NCBI GenBank assembly: GCA_015499995.1
Contig: JADNRV010000239.1
Span: forward strand, 1-64,000
Direction: 5' to 3'
DNA from: Flammula alnicola
Lineage: Eukaryota > Basidiomycota > Agaricomycetes > Agaricales > Strophariaceae
Length of the DNA: 64,000 nt
This document shows, piece after piece, positions 1 to 11,911 of the stretch. The stretch's first letter is position 1, and each line of letters begins with the position of its first letter. The translations under genes and the position numbers were made by a program. The notes under the pieces were generated by a model, which had not been told where the DNA came from, did not search any database, and worked only from the letters and a program-made list of their open reading frames with translations.

Positions 1-110
1 GTGAAGCAAGTCGGATTTGATAGTATCTCTCTAATAGACATTACAAAGTCTATTGAAAGCGACTACTTGATTATCTAGTAGTTCACACACACCCCGCACT
101 AAGCATCTTT

Positions 111-819
111 ACCGGTATTCGAGATTCCGCCCCTCCACACTGTCCGAGTGTCCACACTGTCCGAACCGCTTGCTTATCACATCAGTCACACCGGCCACTC
201 TGCCCCAGCTCCCCAAGCCTAGATGATTTATTAATTATGTACTCTTCAGCGGACTTATTTCATTGTACATAAATGTATAAGAAAATAGGGTCACAGTGCA
301 CTGATAATATGTAAACTTTCGAGAAAATCAAAACTAGGTAAATTTAAATATAAATACTGATTTATTGATGGAGTACCGTGTAATAGAAGTATGGTGTCGA
401 AGCAGGCATCTCGCTGAGGAAAAGACAAAGAGGCCTTTATTTGGAAGAGATTTGGCACTTTCAGCTTCATTTTCATAAGGCGAGATATGCTGTCAGTCCT
501 CGCCATTGCATCCAATGCAGCAAGCAACAATTTATGTTCATTTTGCAGGTAATTACAGTAAATTTTTGAATTAGTAGACTAGTAGTGTTCATAGGGGAAA
601 TATCTTATATTATGATAAAGGCGGGGGTGAATAGAGGGATAGTTTTTGAACTATTGCAATGTACAGGGTGAGGATCGGCTCGACGCGTCGAGCGTGGACG
701 CGTGCGCGTTGATCACGAGAGGTGATTTTCGCAGGCTTTACTGAAATTTGTCAGCCATCTGTTCGGGACGTGTGGACAGGCGGACAGTGTGGAGGGGCGG
801 ACTCTCGAAATACGGAACT
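111..819. repeat. MITE-like element with about 60-bp terminal inverted repeats
   Basis: The sequence at 111-175 and the reverse complement of 755-819 match over about 60 bases with few differences (shared core TCCGCCCCTCCACACTGTCC). The interior of about 580 bp has no convincing gene. A third, half-length copy of the terminus lies at about 1472-1523. This is the pattern of a short non-autonomous DNA transposon. No target-site duplication was recognised, so the exact ends and superfamily are unknown. Confidence 0.6.
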
Positions 820-1556
820 TTCTGGAACCGCCGCCAATCCGCCAGTCCTAACCTGTGGGAGGCTGACAAATCCACCCAAAATAACCGTGTTCATTGAATC
901 CCGTGATCAGCACGCCTTCACCTAAGACGCGCCTCGCGCCACCTCCCGAGTCCCCGCCTTGTATAGGTCTCCGTATTCGTCTGTATTTCTTGCAAAATAT
1001 AGATTTTTCATCGTGGAATTAGCGCCCGCCTACAGCGCCCGTATCAGGGGCGGTAAAAAGCCGTGTTTTGTGATTTAATCACCTTCCCGATGTGAAATCT
1101 GAACATTCTGAACCCGTACCCACCCTCGTACCCTATTTCTTTTTCCAGAACACAAAGGTGGGTCTCGCCTTGTGCAGAAATGCAGGTACCGCCCTTTATC
1201 CTCAAGCTTTTGCCTTAAACTTGCTCGTTGCGAGCCATCATCCGTTTTGTGCTGCCAATTTGTCGGGTTTCTGCTCTAATCACTTTTCTACTCTATCAAT
1301 ACAGTTACAGCCATAATATTCATGGCGTGGACCTCCGCGGTGGACCTCCGCGGGATCCACAGGACAGGGGGGGAATAATTCCCACTAACTACTGGGCGGA
1401 CTACTGGGCGGGCGGTGGCTAAGATAGTAGAAGTGAGGAAATTTCACTGATGAGATAAGCGAAGTTAGGCGGACAGGCGGATCGGCGGCAGGTCGGACTC
1501 TCGAAATACGGAACGTCCTCATAACTTTGGGGTACGTACCAAAAATCTTAGTCAAG
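820..1556. other. Intergenic region upstream of C1
   Basis: No credible gene was seen. The region contains a solitary half-copy of the 111-819 element terminus near 1472-1523 and a short GTGGACCTCCGCG direct duplication near 1327-1350. It probably holds the promoter and 5' untranslated region of the downstream membrane-protein gene. Confidence 0.4.
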
Positions 1557-2620
1557 ATGGGAAGCCATACCTGGCAGCATAATGTCACCACTCCTTCAAT
1601 AACTTCATACCCCCTCGAAATAGTGAACGAGAATTCACAAGTCACCAGTGACAATCCTCAGCCTCGGCCATCCTGGATTCAAGAGCAAATTCGCTCTCCC
1701 CGTAGTGTACAAAGGTTCTTTTATTTCCGCTGACTCGTCGAACAATTTGAAACTCATCTCCTACATACTCAGCGAACTGGGACAGAAGATGAATATCAAG
1801 CGCACCATCTTCATCGTTTTATGGACGGCCCTTACGCTAGGTCTTCTTCCCGTGTATTACGCCGAATATCGAGCAGAGACGACTGCCGCAGAAACAGCGT
1901 CACTGACGTCACTAGCCGACACCGAAGTCCAATCCTGGAAGGATGTTGCAAGAGACCTGACCAACGTCTGGGCACCGGTATGCACGGGAGGTATAGCTCT
2001 CTGCCCGTAAGTGGATATTTTTTCTCAGTAAGCGCACCACTGAGACGTACCTGGTTCTCAGATTGTCCCTTACCCTCCTTCAAATTCCTGGAGTTACCGA
2101 AAGCACTCTTGCGCGCACGTCGACAATTGCGGCTTGTGTCTGCGGCGGTAGCGCGTTCCTTCTGAGCGCAGTGTTCATTAGCATGAGGTCCAAGCTAAAT
2201 CGAGGCAGAATTGCCCACCTGTGGGTCGAGGTGCGCCGACTTTCGTGCTGATCCAATCCACTAGCAGAATTAAACGATCTGTATTTTGCAGGTGTCGCCG
2301 AGCTTGTCTACACCCAAAGCTCTCATCTTTTGGACAACTCTAGTGTCTCCGATATCGTACTTGATCTGGTTAGTTATCTCATCGTACTCGCGTTTTATGA
2401 AATATGGTACTCACCGCTCACCAGGTCGCTCATATTTTGTATCTTGACGCTATTGGTCGTCTCCTGGAATAGATACATTGGCGCAGGTCCCACTCCCGAT
2501 GGCGGAAATTCCGCCGACACCAAAGTAGCCTTCATCACGAGCGGCGTGTTCCTCACGAGCTTGATCATAGGAACCATTATCCAAGTTCACCGAGCCATTT
2601 CTCTCGTCAGAGGGCGGTAA
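1557..2620 (+). CDS. Small multi-pass membrane protein C1 (unknown function)
   Basis: I do not recognise the family. The model is supported by a diverged paralogue (C2) in the opposite orientation at 4539-5591 that shares the same exon order. The first ATG fits an N-terminal hydrophilic stretch with VNENS.VTS and SWIQEQI. An intron of about 55 bp (ending tactcag) leads into SELGQK and a first membrane segment (IVLWTALTLGLLPVYYAEY). A cytosolic stretch with a conserved Trp follows (VQSWKD). The next exons hold further hydrophobic segments: TIAACVCGGSAFLLSAVF, LIFWTTLVSPISYLIW with ILTLLVVSWN, and the last, AFITSGVFLTSLIIGTIIQV. The protein ends in a basic VRGR tail. About four or five membrane spans are expected. 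Function is unknown; the location could be plasma or internal membrane. Confidence 0.6.
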
Positions 2621-3490
2621 TGTTGCTCGCAAAGCTGCATCGATACCCGTTGCGATGCTTGGTGGACACCCTTAGATATTACATTCAAGCTCGGTCTGTG
2701 TTTTGCATTCCACATTTGCTATCAGTTTCCGTGTTACTTTGCTTTGCTGTTTTCATACGTACGCTAACGTTCTGCTTTTACTCGAGGCTTTCTTTTTCTT
2801 CTTCTTTTCTCTCGTCTGAAATCTCGCTGTGTATGTAGCTTATGTCAGAGTTTTCATTTGCAGGTAATAACAAGATGAAGCTACTTTACGATGTTCATTG
2901 CCCACTTAGGCTGCTTCGACATGGCCGTGGTTGATGGTAGTCTCTCAGAATATATTGGCGTTGAATTTGGGACTGGGGCTAGGACTGGGATCGGCGTTTC
3001 CATGGCGGACGCTACGCATCTTCCCCTTGCTCGTACCTTGTCCGCCGGCGTTTCCGTAGCGGCCCTTGGACGCGAATGCGTTCCGGCTGGTGTGGCGCGT
3101 CCTCGCCTACTAGTATAGCGTTCTCGCCATGTGCACTCTTGGAGGCGAAAGCCACAAGAGATGCGAGGACATCAACGGCAACGCCGATGCGAATGTCGAT
3201 GTCGATGAGGAGGTAAAAGCGGATGTGGAGATGGATGCGGATGCCAACTCAGCGCAGGTGCCCCGGAGAGTACTTGCGGGGACGACGTGCGTCGTGCATG
3301 GGAGTGGGCTTGGGCCTGCGGCTGGGACAAGGAGAGTCTGGTTAGCCGTGGTATTGCATTAGAGTCACCCATGAGGCGGCGGCGGTGCTGGCGGTGTGTT
3401 GGTGGGCTTTGGCGCTGACCCGACCAATGATCGTCTGTGCATGTGAGCCTATAGGTCAAAAAGTCAATATCTGCGCGCATGTCGAGAGAA
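2621..3490. other. C1 3' flank and GC-rich low-complexity stretch
   Basis: No supported gene. The part up to about 2840 is pyrimidine-rich and likely the C1 3' untranslated region. From about 2890 the sequence is rich in short GC-rich, imperfect direct repeats (gggactgggg, ggcgtttcc). Open frames exist on both strands but none has a recognisable domain. Confidence 0.3.
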
Positions 3491-4118
3491 AATGAATGCA
3501 CCTCCTCCGAGTCCAACATCCTCACCGGCTCCTCTTCCCTCGAATCCGCACCCTCCATACCCGCTCCTGCCCCTGCCCATGCCGCAACACATGCGCCACA
3601 ACGCTAACCAGCGTGAACAGCTTTTCTTTGTCCGCGTCCACATCCTTCGTTCCCGACAGGACCTGCACCTTCGGCTCCAACTCCTTTACGGTCCGCCTCA
3701 GCCGCCCTTTCTTCTTTCATGATGCGTTCTCCCTCTTCACCGGCTCGTTCTCCTTCCGCAACGCCTCATTATCCCTTCTCAGCGTCTGATTCGCCGTCGC
3801 CATCGCCTCACTGTCCTTCCTCGACGTCTCGTTCTCCACCCTCACCCGGCGCCTCGACGCATCCCACTCGTCTACGTCCAAAGGCTGTGTATTTACCCTT
3901 ACTGATGCCGCTCCGCCTCGAGGGTGCACGCCTAGTCGTGGTGCAGCGACGTCTATGTAGGTGGTTTGCTGTCCAACGAATGGAAACCAGAATGAGACAA
4001 GACACGTACTATCAAACCTCGATGCTGATGTTCCGCCGTCACCCTCCCACCGTACGCTGCCAACAGCCTGTGTCTGGATGCTGTGGCAGAGTTTGAGCAG
4101 AGAGGCTGAGAGTATCAA
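3491..4118 (-). pseudogene. Possible degraded coiled-coil gene
   Basis: Read on the minus strand from 4118, the frame passes through a heptad-like charged stretch (RRDNEALRKENEPVKREN) and then meets a stop near 3717. A second frame continues with coiled-coil-like coding (KGRLRRTVKELEPKVQVL, DADKEKLFTLVSVV) down to about 3560. Continuity of the coiled-coil character across a frame change suggests either an unrecognised intron or a frameshifted relic. No family is recognised, and confidence that this is or was a gene is low. Confidence 0.3.
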
Positions 4119-4538
4119 GAGAGAGTATGTATATCTTTCTCGAACTTGGTAAGTTATGGTTCATCACCTGATCAACTCCGGGATACGTTCGGCCCGTGAA
4201 TAGCACTTACTCATAAATATAGATTTTCCATGCGCATACTTCAAGCATACTTATACGACAAAGCAAAACAATAGCGACACTGATATCAAAATGTGAACTA
4301 CAGAATGTCTAAACCGATGTCGAATGAGATGTCTGGGGAAAGAAAAAAGAAAGCCGAGAAACGCAGAAGAACCTTGACGTATGGAAAAAGAGCTTATACT
4401 GCAAAGCAAAACGATAACGACACTATGGAATGTGAACGTGAAATACAAAAGTGAAACTGACATCGAATCGAATATCCAGGGGTTTCCACTGCGCTTGGCG
4501 CTGGGTAGGGAGTGGTACCTTTGGCCGCGCGAGCAGCA

Positions 4539-5591
4539 TTATTCCTCTCTGATGAGAGCAATAGCTCGGCGAACCTGAACAACAATTCCTATCATCAAGG
4601 ACGTTAGGAATGCGCCGCTCACGATGAAAGCCGGTTTCTCATCTGTGGAATTTCCAACATCGGGAATGGTACCTCCCCCGACATAATTATTCCAGGAGAC
4701 GACCAAGAGTGTCAAGACGCAAAAAAGAGCAGACCTGAAGCATCGTGAGTATTAATTATATAAAATACGAGTGCCAGTATATAACTAACCAGGTTATGTA
4801 TGACACTGGGGACACTAGAGTTACCCAAAAGGTAAGAGCCCCGGGCGTAGACAAAGTCGGCGACGCCTTCAAAAAAAAATCCAAGAATCAATTCCGTTGG
4901 TGGATTGGGTCAGTAGCAAAGTTAGCGCACCTCGACCCACAGGTTTCCAATGCTTCCGCGACTCAATTTGGACCTCATGTTGATGAATATCACACTCAAA
5001 ATGCATGCACCCCCAGCACAGACACACGCAGCGATTGCCAACGTGCGCGCCAGTGTACTTTTCATTCCATCAAATTGAAGGAGCATGAGGGACATTCTGA
5101 GGAGTATATGTCAGCGGTGAGTTTATTTAGAAAACTTGTTCACGTACGGCAATAGTACTACCACTGCCTTGCACACCCGTTTCCAGACTTTCGTCAAATT
5201 TTTGACAATGCCTTGCCAAGATCGGACTTGGGTATCAGCTGGTACTGGAAGCGACGGCATTTCTGTTCCAGTCCTCTCTTCTCGATGTTCAGCATAAAAC
5301 ATGGGAAGAAGGCCTAGTGTGAGGATTGTCCATAACGCGACGGAGATGTTGTACTTGGTGTACAGGTTCTTTATTTTCTGTCCGAACAGTTCGCTGAGCA
5401 TAGCGTAGATGAGCTGCACGCTGTCTAACGAATTAATGGAAATAAAAGAACCTCAGTTGGATGGCACTAGCACGGAGAGCCTGGATCTGTTCTTGAATCC
5501 AGTGAGAGGTGACTGGGGAATTCTCGTTAACGGTTTCGTTAACCTGTTCAGTGTAGTCGTTCATGTGACTAGTATGATGGAACAACGACAT
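4539..5591 (-). CDS. Small multi-pass membrane protein C2, inverted paralogue of C1
   Basis: This is the paralogue of the gene at 1557-2620, with the same intron positions. On the minus strand it starts with MSLFHHTSHMNDYTEQ, passes VNENSPVTSHWIQEQIQ, then an intron ending gctatgctcag. It continues with SELFGQK and the first membrane segment (SVALWTILTLGLLPMFYAEH). Later exons encode TLAIAACVCAGGACILSVIF, ALTFWVTLVSPVSYITW joined to SALFCVLTLLVVSWNNY, and the C-terminal span AFIVSGAFLTSLMIGIVVQV, ending ALIREE. Conservation is strongest in and around the membrane segments and at splice junctions, which argues that both copies were under selection. Function is unknown. C1 and C2 have convergent 3' ends, about 1.9 kb apart. 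Confidence 0.6.
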
Positions 5592-6220
5592 GGGGATTGG
5601 AAACGATGGAATAGCACTTTAAGAAGTCTTCGCCATGTCCCTTTTAATATAGCAAAGGATTGAAAGGCGTTCACACAGTTCCTACCACCAACACAGCCAG
5701 AGTATCAGCAAACTGGCTGCAAATTAAGTGCAAGTGACAATTCCGATATGGAGGCAAAATAGGACCCCAGTAACACTTTATCGAATTTTAGCGAAAAGGC
5801 CTGGTGCCAGTCCGGACATAAAACGGTCAAAAGTTAAAACTTCAAGCTGGTTCTGATCCTGTCTCCGGACGCTGTCCAGGATGGCGTAGCGGAATGCGAT
5901 TTGGGTAGGCTTTCAGGTTGCGAAAACCTAGCGATTTGCAAGTTCAAACATCGGTCGAGCCCAGAGGTGCTTCAAACTGCCAGTTTTCGCATTTTTCTGG
6001 TTTCAGGAGCGATTTTGGTGAAAATTAGCCGTTTTCGCTGAAAAATACCTTGATCCGAGCCCGGACAAAATTTCGAAAATTGAGGATAGGCCTGATGCCA
6101 TCCGGAAAAAAATTTGTCAAAAGGCATCCGGACAAAACCCTTCATTTCTGGGATCAGGCCTTTCCTGCTACTGCCAGGGGTCCTGGCAAAAGCTGTTGGG
6201 AAGCCACAAGCTTGACTATG
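5592..6220. other. Gene-free stretch with dispersed short repeats
   Basis: No supported gene. A motif of the form AGGCCTGRTGCCA-TCCGGA occurs near 5797 and 6088 in direct orientation, and a related CCGGACAAAA string near 6130. A reversed GATCAGGCCT lies near 6152. It looks like a decayed mobile-element remnant, but ends could not be defined. Confidence 0.3.
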
Positions 6221-6516
6221 CCACAATTGCTGCTAATTGGGACTCTTGGGAGCCAATTGATCTATTAATATGAATGTCAAATGCGGGAAGCCACCACAAT
6301 TGCTGCTAATTGGGACTCTTGGGAGCCAATTGATCTATTAATATGAATGTCAAATGCGGGAAGCCACCACAATTGCTGCTAACTGGGACTCTTGGGAGCC
6401 AATTGATCTATTAATATGAATGTCAAATGCGGGAAGCCACCACAATTGCTGCTAATTGGGACTCTTGGGAGCCACGATTGATCTGTTAATGAATGTCTAA
6501 CAAATGTCTAAATGCG
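6221..6516. repeat. 73-bp tandem repeat, about four copies
   Basis: The unit beginning CCACAATTGCTGCTAATTGG recurs at 6221, 6294, 6367 and 6440, an exact 73-base period. Units one to three are almost identical (one T/C change in AATTGGG/AACTGGG). The fourth degenerates after GGGAGCCA. No open frame is maintained across the array, so it is a non-coding minisatellite. Confidence 0.9.
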
Positions 6517-7487
6517 GAACTTCCTTTACGGACCATGCCTGCCGTTTAAGGACTCGCCTAACTCACGTCTCAGATCTCATCCATCGTTGTAGACTCTCGT
6601 AGTTCCACGGTATTGGATCCAACTGCACGGAGATTGACCTCTGAGTCAGCTTTTGCACCTATAAAATTTAAATGTGATGGGCCGCAGGAGAATGATGGAA
6701 GGGGGAGCTACTTATGTACGCGTGTAAATGCATTTCCTCGGGGTGATATGTAATCCGGTACACAAGGTTTAAAACCCACCGAAGACACTACTAGTGGGCC
6801 TTGAGCTTGAACTTGAAGCTTGAGCTGGAAGCGTCGATTTGTCGTATGCTGACAAGCTGGGATATCTTTAAGATTTCCAACGCTTCAAGTTCACCAAAAT
6901 TAAAAAATTAAAAAAACAAATGTTTGATAATAAGTCGATAAGGCCGACAAGCAGCACCGCCCACTACCTTGTCAATGATTTAATATTCAGAAAAGATGGC
7001 GCAAGTACAGTGATTTGCAGTGCCGTTTGCACACGAATGTTGGGAAAATGTGTTTGTCCGTGTCTTGCCTTTGACCGTGCCTGATACATTCCGGCGCAGA
7101 AAACTCGCCCGACGCAGGAACTCGCAGGAATAACAGGGAGCCCAGCAGCCGCCTGACATGCCGAACTCTCACGCCAACACATGCAAACAACTTTCATCGA
7201 AACTTGTCGTGCAAACGGCAATGCAAGTCACTGTAGCTTGTCGGATTTAGACAGTAGTCGGAGCCGGCGGCCTTAAATTTGGTAGACCTGTTGAGCATGT
7301 TAGTATTACTAGCATTTGCGCGCTACCTTCTCACTGGGATGCATAGATAGTCTATTCAAAATCAGAATTGGATGAGCTCCGAGAGCAAGTACTATGGAGA
7401 GAGATACGCCCCCTCACTGGCAATTGCTACAGTCGTGCCGTCGAACATGCATCTGTCTGACAAAACAACTGTTGACCACAACTCAGC
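6517..7487. other. Intergenic, nothing recognised
   Basis: No gene, RNA or clear repeat was recognised in this stretch of about 970 bp. Short minus-strand open frames at about 6964-7221 have no recognisable features. Confidence 0.3.
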
Positions 7488-8286
7488 CTAAGGTAGACAT
7501 CTTTCATAACCAACCAGCATCATGTGATGTTACTCTTTCGTGACATTGATGATCAAATCGGGTAAGAAAAGCGCGGAGAAACAATGGAGAAGGAATAGCA
7601 CTGCTCATATTTAATTTACCACACAAAATGGACCTAGTTTCGATTGATATAGTTATGTTCCGTAGGTCTGCGAAATCCATAAGAGGTTTGAGTCAAAATT
7701 GAGGGAGGAGATCGTTTTCCAAAATTGCATGTGATGTCAACCGGGATCAATCAGTTAAAGGACAAGCTCATGGAGCTTTCATTGATAATTTCATAAGAGT
7801 ACATGAAACAACATGCCTCGAGTGGTAATAAGGGGATTTTAAACAATACCTGTCTTGCCCAATTCCTCCATGATCCCCCACAGCCTGAGGCAATACACAC
7901 CTAGTGGCCTATTCAGACCCCTCTCATCACATCCATAAAGCGACCTGAATGAATTGCAAGTTTCCACATTGATTTTAGCAGAACTCCTGCCAATGAATAG
8001 AGTAAAAGACTCGAAGGACGCGACGTGATGTCCCAATTAGTAGTAACCTTCATCAATAGTCGTATTTTTCTTTCTCCTCAGCCAAATTTGAACATTTTTG
8101 CAAAATAGCCAATGATTCACGCGTCTATTGACTTTATCTACAAATGCTAGGTTTTAAAAGTGACCCCGGAAGTGTGGATCATGCATAAAATGTATTTTAT
8201 TAAGATTTTCGCGAGAAGTTGCCAATTTTGGACAACGTCACATCCATCACGTGATGCTCGTTGGTTATGAAAGACGTCTACCTTAG
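7488..8286. repeat. TIR element, about 0.8 kb, arms about 42 bp
   Basis: The left arm starting CTAAGGTAGACATCTTTCAT and the reverse complement of the right arm starting CTAAGGTAGACGTCTTTCAT match over about 42 bases with three differences, including an internal CATCAYGTGATG. The interior encodes no recognisable transposase, so this is best read as a non-autonomous DNA transposon. No clear target-site duplication was seen. Confidence 0.65.
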
Positions 8287-8953
8287 TAGTGGGTATCCGC
8301 AATGCAACGGGAAAGTTGTGCGCTTATGTAATGGCCTGATGGCCACAAATCGTGGTACAGTCCATAACTCGACGCTGGAGGCTCGCACACGCCTCCAATA
8401 AAACACTTTCAATGATGAAAGTGTTTTGTTTGACTATTTTACATGTATTCTATGAAACACATTTTCAAATTTCAAAGTTCTCATTTTTTCAATTTTGGGA
8501 ATTCGGAAATATTGTAAAGACAAATTGAAAAATCCAAAATGTTTTACATACATTACAAACAAAACTCTCAAAGGTCCATGTTCAATCAAGTGTCCAGTGG
8601 AAAATCGGCATTGTGGCAGCCTGTACAGGCCACGACATTATACCGCTGTTTTGACAATTACATAACCATCAAACGCGCATCAAACGCGCATCGCGTCTTA
8701 ATGACACCCAGCATTTCGACGTGTTACCCATGTTTCCTTGCTGCAGCGGCCAATATCATGGAATGGAATGACATAGGTGGTTCAGAATACATTTCTTTAC
8801 ACTTTTAGATGAGAATTACGAGAGGATGCATTGAAGAGGAAAGGAAACAAGAGCTGTACCACGACTGTACCATGCATCTGAGCGATTTGGCAGGGATCCA
8901 AATAGAACCAAACAGCACAGCGATTTGGCAGTGATTGCGGATACCCATTAGTA
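8284..8953. repeat. TIR element, about 0.67 kb, abutting the previous one
   Basis: The left end (TAGTAGTGGGTATCCGCAAT) and the reverse complement of the right end (TACTAATGGGTATCCGCAAT) are 20-base inverted repeats with two differences. The element starts within the last three bases of the 7488-8286 element, which suggests insertion at its terminus. The interior is AT-rich and carries a hairpin-like palindrome (ACACTTTCAATGATGAAAGTG near 8403) and two AGCGATTTGGCAG copies. No transposase was recognised. Confidence 0.6.
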
Positions 8954-9226
8954 GCAAAGGGCTAGACATCTGAAATTTGAAAGCTGGTAATCTACAGGAG
9001 TCCGACTCGAGATATATACATGCCGGAACAAGAAAAAAGATTTACTCTAATACTCAGTCGAATAAATTATTGCTTGAATACTTATAATAAGTCCTAAATT
9101 GCTCTGGTGACGATAAGTCAAAAAAAAAAGAGTCATCAACAACGATAGGCACATACATTATCATACAATCGAAAGGTCCATTAGAGCGTTCGCTCAATTT
9201 CTATTCCATAGCCATCGTTGGTTTAG
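8954..9226. other. 3' flank of the MFS transporter gene
   Basis: About 270 bp of AT-rich sequence without a gene. It is likely the 3' untranslated region and terminator region of the minus-strand transporter. Confidence 0.3.
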
Positions 9227-11374
9227 CTACGGATCATGTTCCTCGTCGCGTTCCCAGCCTCCGCTGCTTCTTCTGACGTTCCTCTTCCGGCGCGACGCTG
9301 CAATCTTCTGTCGATCTCTATATCCGGCCCAAATGCTGAGCAGTATGGACAGGAAAGTGGCCCCTGCCGTTATGTAAATCGTGTCCACGTAGCATTCGAG
9401 GCCTTGCAGACATTGAGGCTTCGAGGCAATGCGGGCGACGAGCGTAGACTTCTCCAAGTTACTATCGTGTGAGTCAAGATTTTTCCCAAAGACAATAGAG
9501 AAGAAGTTCCCTGCGGCCATGGGTGACAAGGACAAGTAACCCCAATTTTCGGAGAAGTGAGCTGGTCAATAACATCAGACACCGAAGTAGGAAAAGGAGG
9601 ACAGGGCAAGAACTCACGCATGCCAAACCACTCGAGACAGACAGTAGGGAAAAGCGAAAACACGCTTCCGTGCGCGAGACCAAGCAATGCGCTCGCAACC
9701 CAAAGATTCTCAATATGATCTTCGGTGGCCGCAACAACTTGAGAAACGAAGAAGAAAGAGGCGACTAGGACAAGACTGTAGGAACGTGGCATATCATATC
9801 TGTTCTTCGCGAAGTCCGACACCAAACCTGCGTAATAATCTGATGAGCAACTTAGGGCGGATGTGAGCGAAGGCTTGACAGCACCTATGAAGATTCGGCC
9901 ACAAAAGTTCATGAGGCTGATGGCTGATACTTGAGTGGCTTGCCAGCCGGATGCTTCAACTTCGTCATACTTGGGTTCTTATATGCATATAAGGCTTGCG
10001 ACATGGACCCGACATTGTTGATATCTATGAAAACTCGTCAAAAGACCATTCTAGACGTGATGATTTTTTCTGGACTTACACATAAGCCCTGTGCCACTGA
10101 CTGAAAGTATACAATTAGTTACGTAGTAGTAGCTGAGGAAGAATAAGCTTACGAATCGAAAGAATGCTGAAAAGCAACCAAAAGTCCCCGCTGAACCATA
10201 ACTTCCTACCATGCAGATTTGGGGTGGTGTCAAGCACTATAGCTGCACCCCTGCTCAAGCTCCGAACGCGTGATAGTTCCGGGCCACCGTTGTTTTCTAC
10301 ATGTTGCGCAGGACTGAGCTCCACTTCCTGAAAAGGTCTGCCGTACGATTCCTCTTCGTCGTTCTCTTGAGGCTCTACGCGATGAATATAGTGCGGATGA
10401 TGAGGTTCAATGAAATCATGGTCAAGGAGATGTGTGTGGCTGGTGTTGGGGGTGCCAAAGCCGATGTGATGGCGTCAGGGTCCTCATCTCCGTCTTCTAC
10501 GATGTCGTAGCCTTCCTGTTCTGGTAAAGGAATGGGCCGGACAAGGAAGTAACCCATGATCATTGGGCAGGAAGTTCCTAGTGCGAGGATTAAGAGAAAG
10601 GCAGAGGTATTTCCGGCAAATAGAATATGCGAGATGCTTGAGAAGAAGAAGGCTGATAGTCCAAAGCCAGATATCACTAAACCCGTGGTAGATGCGCGCT
10701 GGGAAAGGAATGTTAATGAGTAAAAGCATATATGGACTGCGCGCAGAACATACCGCTTTATCTGGAAAGGTCTTCGCTGTTGCGTTGACGGAGCTGACAA
10801 GACCCGCATTCCCCCGGCGCCCGTCATGAAGCTGAACATGACGAGTATGCCAACGCCTATCGTCGACAGACTTACAATACCATCTGAAAGGCCAGCGTCA
10901 TACAGATAGCGGATGCCGGAGTAGCCTCCTAGCAGAAAGACAAAAGCGCAGGCAAGAAGGATTCGAGGGCCTCGAGAATCGACGATTTTACCCCAAATTG
11001 GACCACTGCTGTACACGCCGACTAAGGCCAGGTGTGTAAGCCTGCGACTCTGCGGGCGAGGACTGATTTAACCGCACCATTTCCCGCCAATGCAACGATA
11101 TTAAGTTGTGTATGCGATATTCCTAACCTCGCGCCCAGTTGAGGAGAGTAAGCTGAGACCTATCGTCAGCCCTACTTCCACCGCTCGCTTTTGGGATGTT
11201 TGGGCGCACCTGAGTATACCTAATGCCAGTTTAAGTGAAGTCGAATCCAGTTACAAAATAAAAACCACTCACATAATTCGTTCCAGAGCTCAGCGCGACA
11301 ATTAGAGAGGCAATCAAGGTCGTTATTCGGGGTACGCTGACCAGAGGAGGTGGTATTGGCGAACTGCTCTCCAT
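9227..11374 (-). CDS. MFS transporter, MCH1/Nodulin-like family
   Basis: This is a major facilitator protein resembling fungal MCH1-type (monocarboxylate-transporter homologue) and Nodulin-like transporters. Exon 1 starts MESSSPIPPP and carries the first membrane span (TTLIASLIVALSSGTNYV). It splices to AYSPQLGARLGISHTQLN, then GNVGVYSSGPIWGKIVDSRG, which has the typical loop 2/3 pattern. A second span set (STTGLVISGFGLSAFFFSS) and a long acidic cytosolic loop follow, then the C-terminal half (LVSDFAKNR, HIENLWVASALLGLAHGS, CLEWFGM, ENWGYLSLSP). The protein ends in a basic cytosolic tail. Short GT-AG introns are visible, for example after FGRIFIG-like and EWFGM. About 12 spans and 570 residues are expected. 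The substrate cannot be told; MCH1 in yeast does not transport monocarboxylates detectably. No defect was seen. Confidence 0.85.
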
Positions 11375-11911
11375 TGCAAGGAGTACTGGGATTGCGACGT
11401 GGCACAGATCAGGTAGAGGACGGTCCGCTGTTTAGCTGTCCCGCATCTGAAGCGAATAAGTAGGCGTCGTCGCGGCGGGTCAGAAAGTGTAACGGCAAGA
11501 TATAAAGTCTTCACATTCATTAGTTACCGTTGCTCCCACGGTCAGCAAAGGTCAAATGAAGAGACAAAGTGCCACGTCGGCCGACCTTACTTGCACAGGA
11601 TTGGGATAACATAAAGTAAGCGATAAGTAACTCGTGGCTATCTTGCGTCTATTAAAATTCTACAACCCGCGTAGCTAGAATAAGTATGGGAGGTAGAAGA
11701 AGAATACATGGGATAAAAGGGTGCATAACCAAAACAAAGTCCAATCGTAATGCTGAATGTTGGTGGTACAAATGGTTGGGGATGCTCAATGCTGGGAATG
11801 GGAATGGATATCGATAATAGGAAGAGAGGAATAGGGTGGACCGTTGGTAGCTGGACCAACAACGCCCCGCTTGGAAGGAAAGAAGAACGCGAGAAAGGAA
11901 GGAAATCAATC
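11375..11911. other. Intergenic between MFS transporter and 5-phosphatase genes
   Basis: About 540 bp without a supported gene. It should hold the transporter promoter and the 3' end of the phosphatase transcript, as both genes are on the minus strand. Short open frames here overlap on both strands and show no domain. Confidence 0.35.

Noticed and set aside
2891..3362. Two plus-strand open frames with short repeats
   Set aside because: GC-rich low-complexity sequence with no domain, splice support or paralogue.
4745..5155. Plus-strand 136-codon open frame
   Set aside because: Antisense to the C2 exons, whose coding is supported by the C1 paralogue.
6221..6516. Possible CRISPR array
   Set aside because: The repeat is head-to-tail with no spacers and the genome is fungal.
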